Source: SIG452 sp045541975 (lineage in GTDB: Bacteria > Bacillota > Clostridia > UMGS1840). Taken from it: a stretch of DNA of 64,000 bases. The DNA lies in assembly GCA_045541975.1 (NCBI GenBank), contig JAZQKB010000037.1, positions 184,665 to 248,664 of the forward strand. The letters run 5' to 3'. Position numbers and translations under genes: made by a program. The notes below the pieces were generated by a model that ran no database searches, was not told the origin of the DNA, and saw nothing but the letters and a program-made list of their open reading frames with translations. Below are positions 6,274 through 14,527 of this stretch, piece by piece. The stretch's first letter is position 1; the number at the start of each line of letters is the position of its first letter.

Positions 6274-7032
6274 TTGTTTGCATTAGAACGAAGAAAACGC
6301 ATCTTAGAGCTTTTAAATCAGAATGGAAGTGTTCTGGTAAACGATTTAAGCCGTGATTTAGAAGTTACGGTAGAAACTATCCGTCGAGACTTAGAAAAGC
6401 TGGAGCAAAATGAACAGCTTACCCGTACTCACGGTGGCGCCGTTCCTTTTGAAGAATCTAATATGGATTTATCCTTGGAAAAACGGCGCGGTTTAAATAT
6501 TGAAGGGAAAATCGCTATTGCTAAAAAAGCGGTTAATCATATTCGTCCCGGTGATACCATCTTTTTAGACGGTTCTACCACTTCCTATTACTTATCCAAG
6601 CAGTTAAAAGATATGAAAAATATCACCATTATCACCAACAATTTGCAGATTTTGGAGGAGTTGTCCAATTGCGATAAATTGAAGGTGATTTCTACTGGTG
6701 GTGTTTTGGATGTGAACAACCAGTCTTTTGTTGGTGAAGTTGCCGTGGATAATATCAACAAAAATTTCTGTGCCAACAAAATGTTTTTCAGTAGCAAAGG
6801 GATGACAATGGAGCAGGGCGTTTTAGAATCCAACGACGTGGAGTTTCAGATTAAACGTGCCATGCTAAACAATGCAATGACAAAATTTTTACTGTTGGAT
6901 AAATCTAAACTGGAAAAAGTTGGCTTTATTAAACTCAGTAATTTTGCAGAAATTGATATGCTCTTTACCGATGAAGAATTATCCGATGAATGGAAAAAAG
7001 TATTGAAAAAGAACAAAGTGACTGTAGAATAA
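6274..7032 (+). CDS. DeoR-family transcriptional regulator of the rhamnose/BMC cluster
   Basis: A 252-residue DeoR-type regulator. Residues 1-57 form the winged helix-turn-helix (RRKRILELLNQNGSVLVNDL, then TVETIRRDLEKLE and THGGAV), and the rest is the sugar-phosphate-sensing DeoRC domain with DGSTTSYYL and STGGVL. Such proteins usually repress sugar catabolic operons until a phosphorylated intermediate binds; here rhamnulose 1-phosphate or a related compound is the obvious candidate, by inference from the next gene. Translation starts at TTG, with GGAGGTG well placed before it and no better in-frame ATG. It lies between the shell operon and rhaB, so it probably controls both. Confidence 0.85.
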   Translation: MFALERRKRILELLNQNGSVLVNDLSRDLEVTVETIRRDLEKLEQNEQLTRTHGGAVPFEESNMDLSLEKRRGLNIEGKIAIAKKAVNHIRPGDTIFLDGSTTSYYLSKQLKDMKNITIITNNLQILEELSNCDKLKVISTGGVLDVNNQSFVGEVAVDNINKNFCANKMFFSSKGMTMEQGVLESNDVEFQIKRAMLNNAMTKFLLLDKSKLEKVGFIKLSNFAEIDMLFTDEELSDEWKKVLKKNKVTVE

Positions 7033-7051
7033 ATCTAAGGAGGAAAAAACT

Positions 7052-8521
7052 ATGAGCAAAAACGTATTAGCATTTGATTTTGGGGCTTCCAGCGGAAGAG
7101 CTATTATCGGTAATTATGATAACAATAAAATCACCTTAAAAGAAGTGCATCGTTTTCCAAATGATCCCGTATTTGTTGGTGGAACTTTGTATTGGGACGT
7201 ACTTCGTTTATTATTTGAAATCAAACAGGGTATCTTAGCTGCACATCATAATGGCGGTTTTGACAGTATCGGTATTGATACTTGGGGTGTAGACTTTGGT
7301 CTTTTAGATAAAGATGGCAGACTTTTGGAAAATCCTGTTCACTACCGTGATACCAGAACGGATAACATTATGGAAGAAGTGTTCCAGATTGTTCCCAAAG
7401 AAGAAATCTATCAGAAAACCGGCACACAGTTTATGTCCTTTAATACCTTGTTCCAGCTTTATTACCTGGCAAAATACCGTAAGGATTTGTTAGACCGTGC
7501 AGACTGTTTCTTACTGTTTCCTGATTTATTGGCATATTTCTTAACTGGTGAAAAAACCGTGGAATATACCCATGCTTCCACTACCCAGTTAGTCAATGCC
7601 GAAACCAGAGAATGGGATTTTGATCTGATTGATAAATTAGGTATCCCCAGACGGTTATTTCCGAAAATTGTAAAACCGGGTACCAAAAAAGGCATGCTTT
7701 CCAAAGAAATTTGCGATGAATTAGGTGTTCCTTCCGTTCCCGTTTGTGCAGTTGGTTCTCATGATACTGCTTCTGCAGTTATGGCTGTTCCTTCTGAAAA
7801 AGAAGACTTTATCTATATCAGCTGCGGAACCTGGTCTTTATTCGGTACTGAAGCCAAAGAACCTTATATCAACGAAAAATCTCAAAAATATAACCTGACC
7901 AATGAAGGCGGTTACGATAACACCATCCGTTTCTTAAAAAATATTATGGGTCTGTGGCTCATTCAGGAATCCAGACGCCAGTGGATCCGTGAAGGCTTTG
8001 CCGTAACTTACGGAGACTTGGAAAAAGAAGCATTAGCTGAAGATGCTTTCAAATGTTTTATTGATTCTGATTATCCCAAATTTGGGAAACCCGGTAATCT
8101 TCCCCAGTATATTAAAGATTACTGCAAAGACACTAACCAGTTTGTTCCTGAGAGACGTGGGGAAGTAATGCGTTGTATTTATGAAAGCTTAGCTTTAAAA
8201 TATCGCTACGCTTTTGAAAATATTCAGGATGTTACCGGCAAAAAATACGAAGTGATTCATATTGTTGGCGGCGGAACTAAGGATAATCTGTTGTGTCAGA
8301 TGACTGCAAACTCTTGTGGGGTTGATGTTGTGGCAGGCCCCATCGAAGCAACTGCTTTGGGTAATGTTGCTGCTCAGCTAATTGCAGGCGGCGATATCAA
8401 AGACTTAAAAGAAGCCCGTCAGATTATTAAAAATTCTGAAACTACCACCACCTACAAACCGCAGGATGTGGATGCGTGGGACAAAGCATATTCTAAATTT
8501 TTAAAACTGGATATTCAGTAA
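7052..8521 (+). CDS. rhaB: Rhamnulokinase
   Basis: A 489-residue FGGY-family kinase with the RhaB pattern: N-terminal AFDFGASSGRAIIGNYD, substrate region SIGIDTWGVDFGLLDKDGRL, ATP-binding ISCGTWSLFGTE and HIVGGGTKDNLLCQMTAN. It phosphorylates L-rhamnulose to L-rhamnulose 1-phosphate, which an aldolase then splits to dihydroxyacetone phosphate and lactaldehyde. Its place after the microcompartment genes links the shell to deoxyhexose breakdown through 1,2-propanediol. AAGGAGG precedes the ATG, and a strong terminator follows directly. L-rhamnulokinase versus L-fuculokinase: the length and the DTWGVDFGLLD motif favour rhamnulokinase. Rhamnose isomerase and aldolase are not in the window. Confidence 0.93.
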   Translation: MSKNVLAFDFGASSGRAIIGNYDNNKITLKEVHRFPNDPVFVGGTLYWDVLRLLFEIKQGILAAHHNGGFDSIGIDTWGVDFGLLDKDGRLLENPVHYRDTRTDNIMEEVFQIVPKEEIYQKTGTQFMSFNTLFQLYYLAKYRKDLLDRADCFLLFPDLLAYFLTGEKTVEYTHASTTQLVNAETREWDFDLIDKLGIPRRLFPKIVKPGTKKGMLSKEICDELGVPSVPVCAVGSHDTASAVMAVPSEKEDFIYISCGTWSLFGTEAKEPYINEKSQKYNLTNEGGYDNTIRFLKNIMGLWLIQESRRQWIREGFAVTYGDLEKEALAEDAFKCFIDSDYPKFGKPGNLPQYIKDYCKDTNQFVPERRGEVMRCIYESLALKYRYAFENIQDVTGKKYEVIHIVGGGTKDNLLCQMTANSCGVDVVAGPIEATALGNVAAQLIAGGDIKDLKEARQIIKNSETTTTYKPQDVDAWDKAYSKFLKLDIQ

Positions 8522-8536
8522 TCGTTTTTCAAAATA

Positions 8537-8569
8537 AAATACCCTCCGTTTTTTACGGAGGGTATTTTT
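8537..8569. terminator. Bidirectional intrinsic terminator between rhaB and the convergent desulfurase gene
   Basis: AAATACCCTCCG and CGGAGGGTATTT form a 12-bp stem with a TTTTTTA loop and T-runs on both strands. It ends the + strand rhaB transcript and overlaps the stop codon of the - strand gene at 8568. Confidence 0.9.
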
Positions 8570-9701
8570 ATGATTTCTTTGAAATGTGGTACACTGCATC
8601 AATGAGTTTATTGATTTCTTTTTTTGTGGTGCGGTATCCCGGACTGATTCGTACAGTGCCTTGGGTATTGGTGCCAAGTTCCCGATGCATCAAGGGCGCA
8701 CAGTGAAATCCGCCTCTGGTACTGATTTGAAATTCTTTTGAAAGGATGGTTGATACTTCTTCGGAAAATAAGTTTTTCACATTAAATGACAGAATCCCTA
8801 CATAATTTTGGAAGTTTCCGTCGTGATACAGTGTCACACCGTTCATTTGCTGTAGCTTTTCAAACGCTATTTTACAAAGCTCCAACTTATGCTCCAATAA
8901 AGCCGATGGTGTTTGCTTTAAAATAAATTTTACTCCTTCACCGAGTCCTAAAATACCCGGTGCGTTCAAAGTTCCTACCTCAAATTGGTCAGGTAAAAAA
9001 TCAGGCTGATGAAACTCGTTGGATAAGCTTCCCGTTCCGCCCTCTAAAACAGAAGAAAGAATAAGATCCGGTGAAACAAATAACACGCCGGTTCCTTGCG
9101 GTCCTAATAGTGATTTATGACCACTGAATACAGCCATAGTGTGATTCATATCACGAAGATTGATGTCAATATTGCCTGCAGCCTGAGAAAAATCAAACAA
9201 CACCGTCCAACCAAGAGAATTTGCCTTCTTATAAATTTTTCGGTAGGGGAGTAATCTCCCTGTTACATTGGATGCTACATTCACAATCAGTAATTTGCAA
9301 AACGGAATGTCACAACGCTTCAGTTTTGTAAAATCCGGTGTAAAATCTTGATTGGATGGAAGAAGTGTTACCGCATAGTTTCCATTGGAAAATAGCTGAC
9401 GTAGTACAGAATTGTGTTCAGTTACCGTTGTGACTACAGTTCCGCCTTCCGGCAGAAATCCTTTGATTGCAAAATTTAAACCGTGACTGGAATTTATTGT
9501 ATAAATGATGTTTTCATAATCGGTTCTACCAATTAATGTTCCAATGTTTTCACGGATAGATAAAATTTTATCTGCATAATAAAATGCTTCTTTGGATGAG
9601 TTTCTTCCGATATTGACAGGATTGGAAAGTGCATCCCATACTGCTTTTTTTACACAAAACGGCTTTGGATTACTGGTAGCGGCATTATCCAGGTAAATCA
9701 T
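8568..9701 (-). CDS. Cysteine desulfurase-type class V aminotransferase
   Basis: A 377-residue PLP enzyme of the NifS/SufS superfamily. Visible motifs are the N-terminal IYLDNAATSNPKP, the PLP-lysine site FSGHKSLLGPQGTG, and GGFHCAPLMHRELGT carrying the probable sulfur-accepting cysteine near residue 337. It would take sulfur (or selenium) from cysteine (or selenocysteine) as a persulfide for a carrier protein. The sequence resembles the clostridial subgroup usually found beside DUF3343 proteins, and that is the case here: its start overlaps the DUF3343 gene by 17 bases. It is last in a tex-mrnC-ttcA-like operon, so its sulfur may also serve tRNA thiolation. The exact acceptor is unknown. Confidence 0.85.
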   Translation of the reverse strand: MIYLDNAATSNPKPFCVKKAVWDALSNPVNIGRNSSKEAFYYADKILSIRENIGTLIGRTDYENIIYTINSSHGLNFAIKGFLPEGGTVVTTVTEHNSVLRQLFSNGNYAVTLLPSNQDFTPDFTKLKRCDIPFCKLLIVNVASNVTGRLLPYRKIYKKANSLGWTVLFDFSQAAGNIDINLRDMNHTMAVFSGHKSLLGPQGTGVLFVSPDLILSSVLEGGTGSLSNEFHQPDFLPDQFEVGTLNAPGILGLGEGVKFILKQTPSALLEHKLELCKIAFEKLQQMNGVTLYHDGNFQNYVGILSFNVKNLFSEEVSTILSKEFQISTRGGFHCAPLMHRELGTNTQGTVRISPGYRTTKKEINKLIDAVYHISKKS

Positions 9702-9951
9702 CGGATAACTCCTTATACCGTCCGTCAGGCGTCATTTGGTAGATTCCTAAGAATCCTTTCTTTTGTGTTTTTAAAATACGAAACATTTCATTCTTGTGTT
9801 CTTCTGAAAAAACAAGTGCATATGAACACCCGCCGGCAATTGCCTTTGGCGTTTTCATTATTTCAGGACGGTTATATGACCAGAATCGGTTACGAACCTG
9901 CCCTGCATAAGATAACGAATGGAATACTGCAATATATTGAGAAGAGTTCAT
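9685..9951 (-). CDS. DUF3343 protein, putative sulfur/selenium carrier
   Basis: An 88-residue protein matching DUF3343, described as a putative Se/S carrier-like family. The key segment is AIAGGCSYALVF, with a single conserved-type cysteine near residue 41. I chose the ATG at 9951 because AAGGAA lies upstream at good spacing; the longer frame to 10110 has no matching homology and overlaps the upstream gene. It precedes and overlaps the cysteine desulfurase, which makes a donor-carrier pair likely. No SelD or selenoprotein gene is seen nearby, so sulfur and selenium remain equally open. Confidence 0.75.
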   Translation of the reverse strand: MNSSQYIAVFHSLSYAGQVRNRFWSYNRPEIMKTPKAIAGGCSYALVFSEEHKNEMFRILKTQKKGFLGIYQMTPDGRYKELSDDLPG

Positions 9952-10042
9952 GTTGATTCCTTCTTTACATTCAATATAAAAAATCCCCCTAACCATTCTA
10001 TGTTTTTTCATAAAATGAGTGAGAGAGATTTGTCTTTTTGTG

Positions 10043-10783
10043 TTATTCAGACTTTCTTCGCGGGGTTCGTTCATCCGTAAAACCGGATAATTTTGCCCGG
10101 CATAAACCACCGAACACTTTTTCTTTTAAGTCGGGATATGCTTTCCTTAATGAATAAATTAAATCCTTGATTTCCTGACGCTTGCTTTCCCCGTCGTTGG
10201 GGCAGGGATTTTTAAACACGGGAAGTTGTAAGCGTTCCGCAGTGGATTTGATTTCTGCTTCCGGTGCAAAAATCAGCGGTCGAATTTGAGTAATATCTCT
10301 TCGGCTTAAGTAGGTGACAGGCGAAAAACAGCCGATATTTCCTTCGTAAAACAGTTTCATGAAGAAGGTTTCTACCACATCGTCATAGTGATGTCCTAGC
10401 GCAACTTTATTGCAGCCTAATTGCTTTGCATAATCCATCAGAGCTCCTTTTCGGAGCTTGGCGCACAAAGAACAAGGATTTTCTTCTTTTCGGATATCAA
10501 ACACAATTTCTTTGATTTGCGTTTTCATCACATGGTAGGGGATTTCGTTTTCTTCTGCCAGTCGTTTGATTTGTGCAGTTTCTAATGGGGTATCAAATCC
10601 TAAATCTATGGTAATGCCGACAAGCTGGAAGGGGATCGGATAAAACCGTTTCAACATAATCATGGCCTGAAATAAAACGATGGAGTCTTTTCCACCGGAA
10701 ATTCCAACCGCAATGACATCGTTTTCCGAAATCATATGATAGTCATCAATCGCCCGTCGTAAGTAGCTGAGCATCTTTCTCAT
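10043..10783 (-). CDS. ttcA: TtcA/TilS-family PP-loop ATPase, probable tRNA 2-thiolation enzyme
   Basis: About 246 residues with the PP-loop IAVGISGGKDSIVLF near residue 27, which adenylates a tRNA base. The CSLC pair and the LGHHYDDVVETFFM segment are typical of the TtcA group, in which cysteines hold an Fe-S cluster for 2-thiocytidine formation at tRNA position 32. The start at 10783 has AAAGGA 9 bases upstream, and the gene overlaps the end of the preceding sensor-like gene by 38 bases. A cysteine desulfurase and a carrier lie downstream, a sensible sulfur source. Assignment to TtcA rather than another PP-loop thiolase is probable, not certain. Confidence 0.75.
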   Translation of the reverse strand: MRKMLSYLRRAIDDYHMISENDVIAVGISGGKDSIVLFQAMIMLKRFYPIPFQLVGITIDLGFDTPLETAQIKRLAEENEIPYHVMKTQIKEIVFDIRKEENPCSLCAKLRKGALMDYAKQLGCNKVALGHHYDDVVETFFMKLFYEGNIGCFSPVTYLSRRDITQIRPLIFAPEAEIKSTAERLQLPVFKNPCPNDGESKRQEIKDLIYSLRKAYPDLKEKVFGGLCRAKLSGFTDERTPRRKSE

Positions 10784-11735
10784 AAGGTGCAATCCTTTCT
10801 GTGTCATCTTTTGGCTCATATAGTTTGTAGCCGGAAAAACTGTCGTAGGAAATGGTCATTTTATAGCCTTGTTCCGGAAGGTAATAGTTTTTCACTTCGC
10901 ATCCGGCATGTTTTGCCAATAGTTTCTTTTCATCTAATGAAAAGTCAGTAAGCTCTGCAGAAAATTCTGTATCGCAGTTTGGTAACAAAACCGTGAAGTC
11001 TGCTGTTGCTTTATCGTTTTCCTGAGTTAAATGAACGATGATTTTTGTGTTGGCAATCTTCTGAAAAGGGACGAAAAATGAATCCAGAAGATCAATCAGT
11101 TTTTCACGGCTTCCTAACACAAATGCAGATTTAAACTCATGGTAGGTAATCCAGATATTATCGGGATAGGAAGTTTCCAATTGATCCAGATAATTTTTTA
11201 CCGTTAGGGAAAATTGAAATGCTTCCTGATGATACTTTTCGATGGGATTTGCTTTTACAATTTTTTCTACACAGTCGTCCATTTTTTGATAAAGGTTGGA
11301 AAGAGCTTCTTTTAAATGCCTGATTTGTTGCAGATTTCTGGTAGTTTTCAGTTCATCTATTATTTGATAAATCTTGTGGTTTTCTTCTAATAGCATGGTT
11401 TCCAGCACAGATTTTTTCCGAACAGGAACATCGGCTGAATTGGTGTGATCCATAGTTTCATTGACATAAACCAAAACAGTTTCTGTTTTCTGAAATTTTG
11501 TTCGTACCACACTTGCCCGAAATAACGAACCGGTATTTTTGGCACATAAATTCAAGAAAGATTTGTGGTTTGGTTCCAGTTTTGCAATCTGATTGATGGA
11601 AAGTGGTAAAAGTATTTCGTCCATCCGTTTTCCGGGCAGGGAAGATAAGGGAGTATCAAATAAACAATGAGAGGGACTTTGTGCATGAACCAGCGTTCCG
11701 TTACTAAAAACCAAAAGCGTGTAATTTTTCCTCAT
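10746..11735 (-). CDS. Unknown protein resembling a degenerate sensor kinase
   Basis: A 329-residue soluble protein that I do not recognise by name. Residues 1-105 look PAS-like: a hydrophobic start, then a short segment ending VLVYVNET. Residues 110-165 form a coiled coil (KKSVLETMLLEENHKIYQII and following). The C-terminus around residues 275-305 (LLAKHAGCEVKNYYLPEQGY, then KMTISYD) resembles the last strand pair of a HATPase domain, but no N-box or G-box and no clear phospho-acceptor histidine is visible. It overlaps mrnC by 4 bases and the ttcA-like gene by 38, so it is translationally coupled to both. A catalytically dead kinase or ligand sensor is an inference. Confidence 0.5.
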   Translation of the reverse strand: MRKNYTLLVFSNGTLVHAQSPSHCLFDTPLSSLPGKRMDEILLPLSINQIAKLEPNHKSFLNLCAKNTGSLFRASVVRTKFQKTETVLVYVNETMDHTNSADVPVRKKSVLETMLLEENHKIYQIIDELKTTRNLQQIRHLKEALSNLYQKMDDCVEKIVKANPIEKYHQEAFQFSLTVKNYLDQLETSYPDNIWITYHEFKSAFVLGSREKLIDLLDSFFVPFQKIANTKIIVHLTQENDKATADFTVLLPNCDTEFSAELTDFSLDEKKLLAKHAGCEVKNYYLPEQGYKMTISYDSFSGYKLYEPKDDTERIAPYEKDAQLLTTGD

Positions 11736-12130
11736 AGGGATTCTCCCATCAATTTTTTTGCAATGTGATATGCTTGCTCCATCAATTCGGAAAGACGTTG
11801 CTGGTTTCCTGAAAGATACAAATAACCAAGCAAAGCTTCAAAGCCGGTGGCATTGTGATATTCTTTAAAATCAGCGTTTTTTGCTTTCGTATTAACTTTG
11901 GTATTCCGGCCCCGTTTAAAGATGTCGGTTTCATCAGGTGTCAGAGTTTCCAGTAATTGTTCCACAATCTGACATTGAGCTTTGGCACTGACAAAGTTTT
12001 TGGCTTCTTTATGTAAACGATTTACCTTTTTGTCACCGTTTTCAGTTAGTTTCGTGCGGATAAACACCTCATAAACTGCGTCACCCACATAGGCGAGCGT
12101 TAAGGAGGAATAAGACTGATAAGGATTCAT
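11732..12130 (-). CDS. mrnC: Mini-ribonuclease 3
   Basis: A 132-residue RNase III catalytic domain without the double-stranded RNA-binding domain, the hallmark of Mini-III, which matures 23S rRNA ends in Firmicutes. Motifs seen are LTLAYVGDAVYEVFIRTKL (catalytic Asp), LHKEAKNFVSAKAQ, FKRGRNTKVNTKAK and ATGFEALLGYLYL (catalytic Glu). AAAGGAA precedes the ATG. It lies 24 bases after tex in the same transcript. In many Firmicutes mrnC follows cysS; here the context is tex instead. Confidence 0.92.
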   Translation of the reverse strand: MNPYQSYSSLTLAYVGDAVYEVFIRTKLTENGDKKVNRLHKEAKNFVSAKAQCQIVEQLLETLTPDETDIFKRGRNTKVNTKAKNADFKEYHNATGFEALLGYLYLSGNQQRLSELMEQAYHIAKKLMGESL

Positions 12131-12154
12131 AAATGTGTTCCTTTCCGTTTTGGG

Positions 12155-14302
12155 TTAGGATTTCTTTTTTAAAGTGAGTGCAATTCTGTTTTTTTGCAGG
12201 TCCACGGATAATACGGTGGCGGTTACAACCTGTCCCACAGAAAGCATTTCTGAGGGGTGACGGATGAATTTATCCGAAATCTGAGAAATGTGAACCAACC
12301 CGTCGTGATGCACGCCTAAGTCGATAAAGGCACCAAAATCCACAACGTTTCGCACGGTTCCGGTTACTTCCATTCCTTCCTTTAAATCCTTGATATCTAA
12401 AATATCCTTGCGAAGGAGCGGAGGCGGTAATTCGTCACGGATATCACGCCCCGGCTTGGCAAGTTCTTTCACAATATCTTGTAGGGTGGGAAGACCAATA
12501 TTTAATTCTTCTGCTAATGTTTTTGCACCGTAGCCGTCGATTTTTACAGATAGCTCTGAAAGATTTCCTTTTGAAACGTCAGTCAAATCGTAGGAAAAGC
12601 GTCCTAAAATTTCTTTGCAGGCATCATAGGTTTCGGGATGAACGCCGGTGTTATCCAACACGTTTTTGCCGTCAGGAATCCGTAAGAAACCGGCGCACTG
12701 GGTGTATGCTTTCGGTCCTAATTTTGGCACCTTTAATAGTTGAGAACGGGATTTAAAAGCACCGTTTTCTTCACGGTATTTCACAATGTTATTGGCAACC
12801 GATGCACTTAAGCCGGCCACATATTCTAAAAGAGATGGAGAGGCGGTATTTAAGTCTACACCGACTTTGTTCACACAGTCTTCAACTACGCCAAGTAACG
12901 CTTCGGATAAGCGCTTCTGAGGCATATCGTGCTGATACTGCCCAACTCCGATGGCTTTGGGATCAATTTTTACAAGTTCCGACAAAGGATCCTGCAAACG
13001 TCTGCCAATAGATACAGCACTTCTTAAGGAAACGTCAAATTCCGGAAATTCCTGTGCACCTAATTTGGATGCAGAATATACCGAAGCACCTGCTTCGGAT
13101 ACTACCATATAGGAAAGGGGACGGTCAATTTCTGAAATTAATTCTGCAATAAATAATTCCGATTCTTTCGATGCGGTACCGTTTCCAATAGAAATGATTT
13201 CAACCTGGTGTTTTTCAATCAGTTTTTTTAAGGCGATTTTTGCTTCTGCAATTTTATTCTGAGGGGGAGTAGGGTAAATTACAGTGGTATCCAACACTTT
13301 ACCTGTTTGGTCACATACCGCAATTTTGCATCCGGTACGGTATGCAGGGTCCACTGCTAACACAACTTTTCCTTTAATGGGCGGTTGCATCAACAGAGCT
13401 TTTAGGTTTAATCCAAAAATACGGATTGCCTGTTCGGATGCCATGTCGGTCAACATAGAACGGACTTCTCTTTCCAAAGAAGGATGAATCAACCGTTTAT
13501 AAGCATCAGTGATTGCTTCTTTTACGTAACTTGTCCAAATAGATTCGCTCTTTAAATATTCATCTTCCAGTACCCGGATACAGATTGCTTCGTCAATCAA
13601 AACGGATACTTTCAGCATATCTTCTTTTTCACCACGGTTAATGGCAAGTACACGGTGAGAAGGAATTTTGTGTACCGGTTCAGAATACTCATAATACATC
13701 TGATAAACGGAGTCGACGTCTTCTTCTTTTGCCTGCGTACTGATGAGAGCGGATTTATTGTAAAGTTTGCGGATTTTATCACGGCAGGAGGGATTATCGC
13801 TCACATTTTCTGCCAAAATATCCATAGCACCCTGCAAAGCATCTTCGGGAGTTTCCACGGCATCGTTTAAAAAATCTTTGGCAATTTCTAAAACATCACC
13901 GGTTTTATCTTCTTGCAAAAGCATTCTTTCATAAAGAGGAGTAAGACCTTTTTCTTTTGCCACAGATGCACGGGTTTTCTTTTTCTGTTTAAAGGGACGG
14001 TAAATGTCTTCCACTCGTGCTAAGGTGGTTGCTTCTTCAATATCTTTTAAAATTTCATCAGTCATTTTTTCCTGCTCGGTAATAGAATTAATGACTTCCT
14101 GTTTTCGTTCTTCTAAGTTCCGAAGATAGGTTAAACGGTCAAAAATTTCTCGTAATACCTGGTCATCGCAAGAATTAGTCAATTCTTTTCGGTAACGAGC
14201 AATAAAGGGAATCGTATTTTTTTCGTCAATTAACGTAACGATGTTTTGTATGTATTTTTCCCCAATGGAAAACTCCTGGGAAAGCATATTGATGATGTTC
14301 AT
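12155..14302 (-). CDS. tex: Tex-like RNA-binding transcription accessory protein
   Basis: A 715-residue Tex protein with the standard order: N-terminal helical region (IPFIARYRKELT), YqgF-like RNase H fold (VLAVDPAYRTGCKIAVCD, and SIGNGTASKESE), helix-hairpin-helix pair (VGVDLNTASPSLLEYVAGLS to LLKVPKLGPKAY) and a C-terminal S1 domain (GMEVTGTVRNVVDFGAFIDL, HHDGLVHISQISD). It binds nucleic acid and affects transcription or RNA turnover. The start at 14302 was chosen because AGGAGG lies 9 bases upstream; the ATG at 14323 overlaps that site. It is the first gene of a six-gene - strand operon. Confidence 0.93.
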   Translation of the reverse strand: MNIINMLSQEFSIGEKYIQNIVTLIDEKNTIPFIARYRKELTNSCDDQVLREIFDRLTYLRNLEERKQEVINSITEQEKMTDEILKDIEEATTLARVEDIYRPFKQKKKTRASVAKEKGLTPLYERMLLQEDKTGDVLEIAKDFLNDAVETPEDALQGAMDILAENVSDNPSCRDKIRKLYNKSALISTQAKEEDVDSVYQMYYEYSEPVHKIPSHRVLAINRGEKEDMLKVSVLIDEAICIRVLEDEYLKSESIWTSYVKEAITDAYKRLIHPSLEREVRSMLTDMASEQAIRIFGLNLKALLMQPPIKGKVVLAVDPAYRTGCKIAVCDQTGKVLDTTVIYPTPPQNKIAEAKIALKKLIEKHQVEIISIGNGTASKESELFIAELISEIDRPLSYMVVSEAGASVYSASKLGAQEFPEFDVSLRSAVSIGRRLQDPLSELVKIDPKAIGVGQYQHDMPQKRLSEALLGVVEDCVNKVGVDLNTASPSLLEYVAGLSASVANNIVKYREENGAFKSRSQLLKVPKLGPKAYTQCAGFLRIPDGKNVLDNTGVHPETYDACKEILGRFSYDLTDVSKGNLSELSVKIDGYGAKTLAEELNIGLPTLQDIVKELAKPGRDIRDELPPPLLRKDILDIKDLKEGMEVTGTVRNVVDFGAFIDLGVHHDGLVHISQISDKFIRHPSEMLSVGQVVTATVLSVDLQKNRIALTLKKKS

Positions 14303-14337
14303 AAAATTAAGGCTCCTCCTCATATTCTCACCATTCT

Positions 14338-14366
14338 ATTTTACCCGATTTTAAAGTCAATGTCAA
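14338..14366 (-). promoter_or_regulatory. Sigma-A promoter of the tex operon
   Basis: On the - strand TTGACA (14366-14361), a 17-base spacer and TAAAAT (14343-14338), 36 bases upstream of the tex start. Confidence 0.85.
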
Positions 14367-14440
14367 GAAATAATCAACAGAATCTTTCTACCAAAAAAAG
14401 AGGAAAAATAGGACATTATTTTTGTTTTTTTAAAAAACTA

Positions 14441-14469
14441 TTGATTTTTTTTGCAAAATATTGTAAAAT
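14441..14469 (+). promoter_or_regulatory. Sigma-A promoter of the first phosphofructokinase gene
   Basis: TTGATT (14441-14446), a 17-base spacer and TAAAAT (14464-14469), giving a leader of about 50 bases before the ATG at 14528. It is back to back with the tex promoter. Confidence 0.75.
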
Positions 14470-14527
14470 GAAAAGGCTAAAATAACGAATGTATTGAAAC
14501 AGATTAGATACATTAAAAGGAGTTTCT

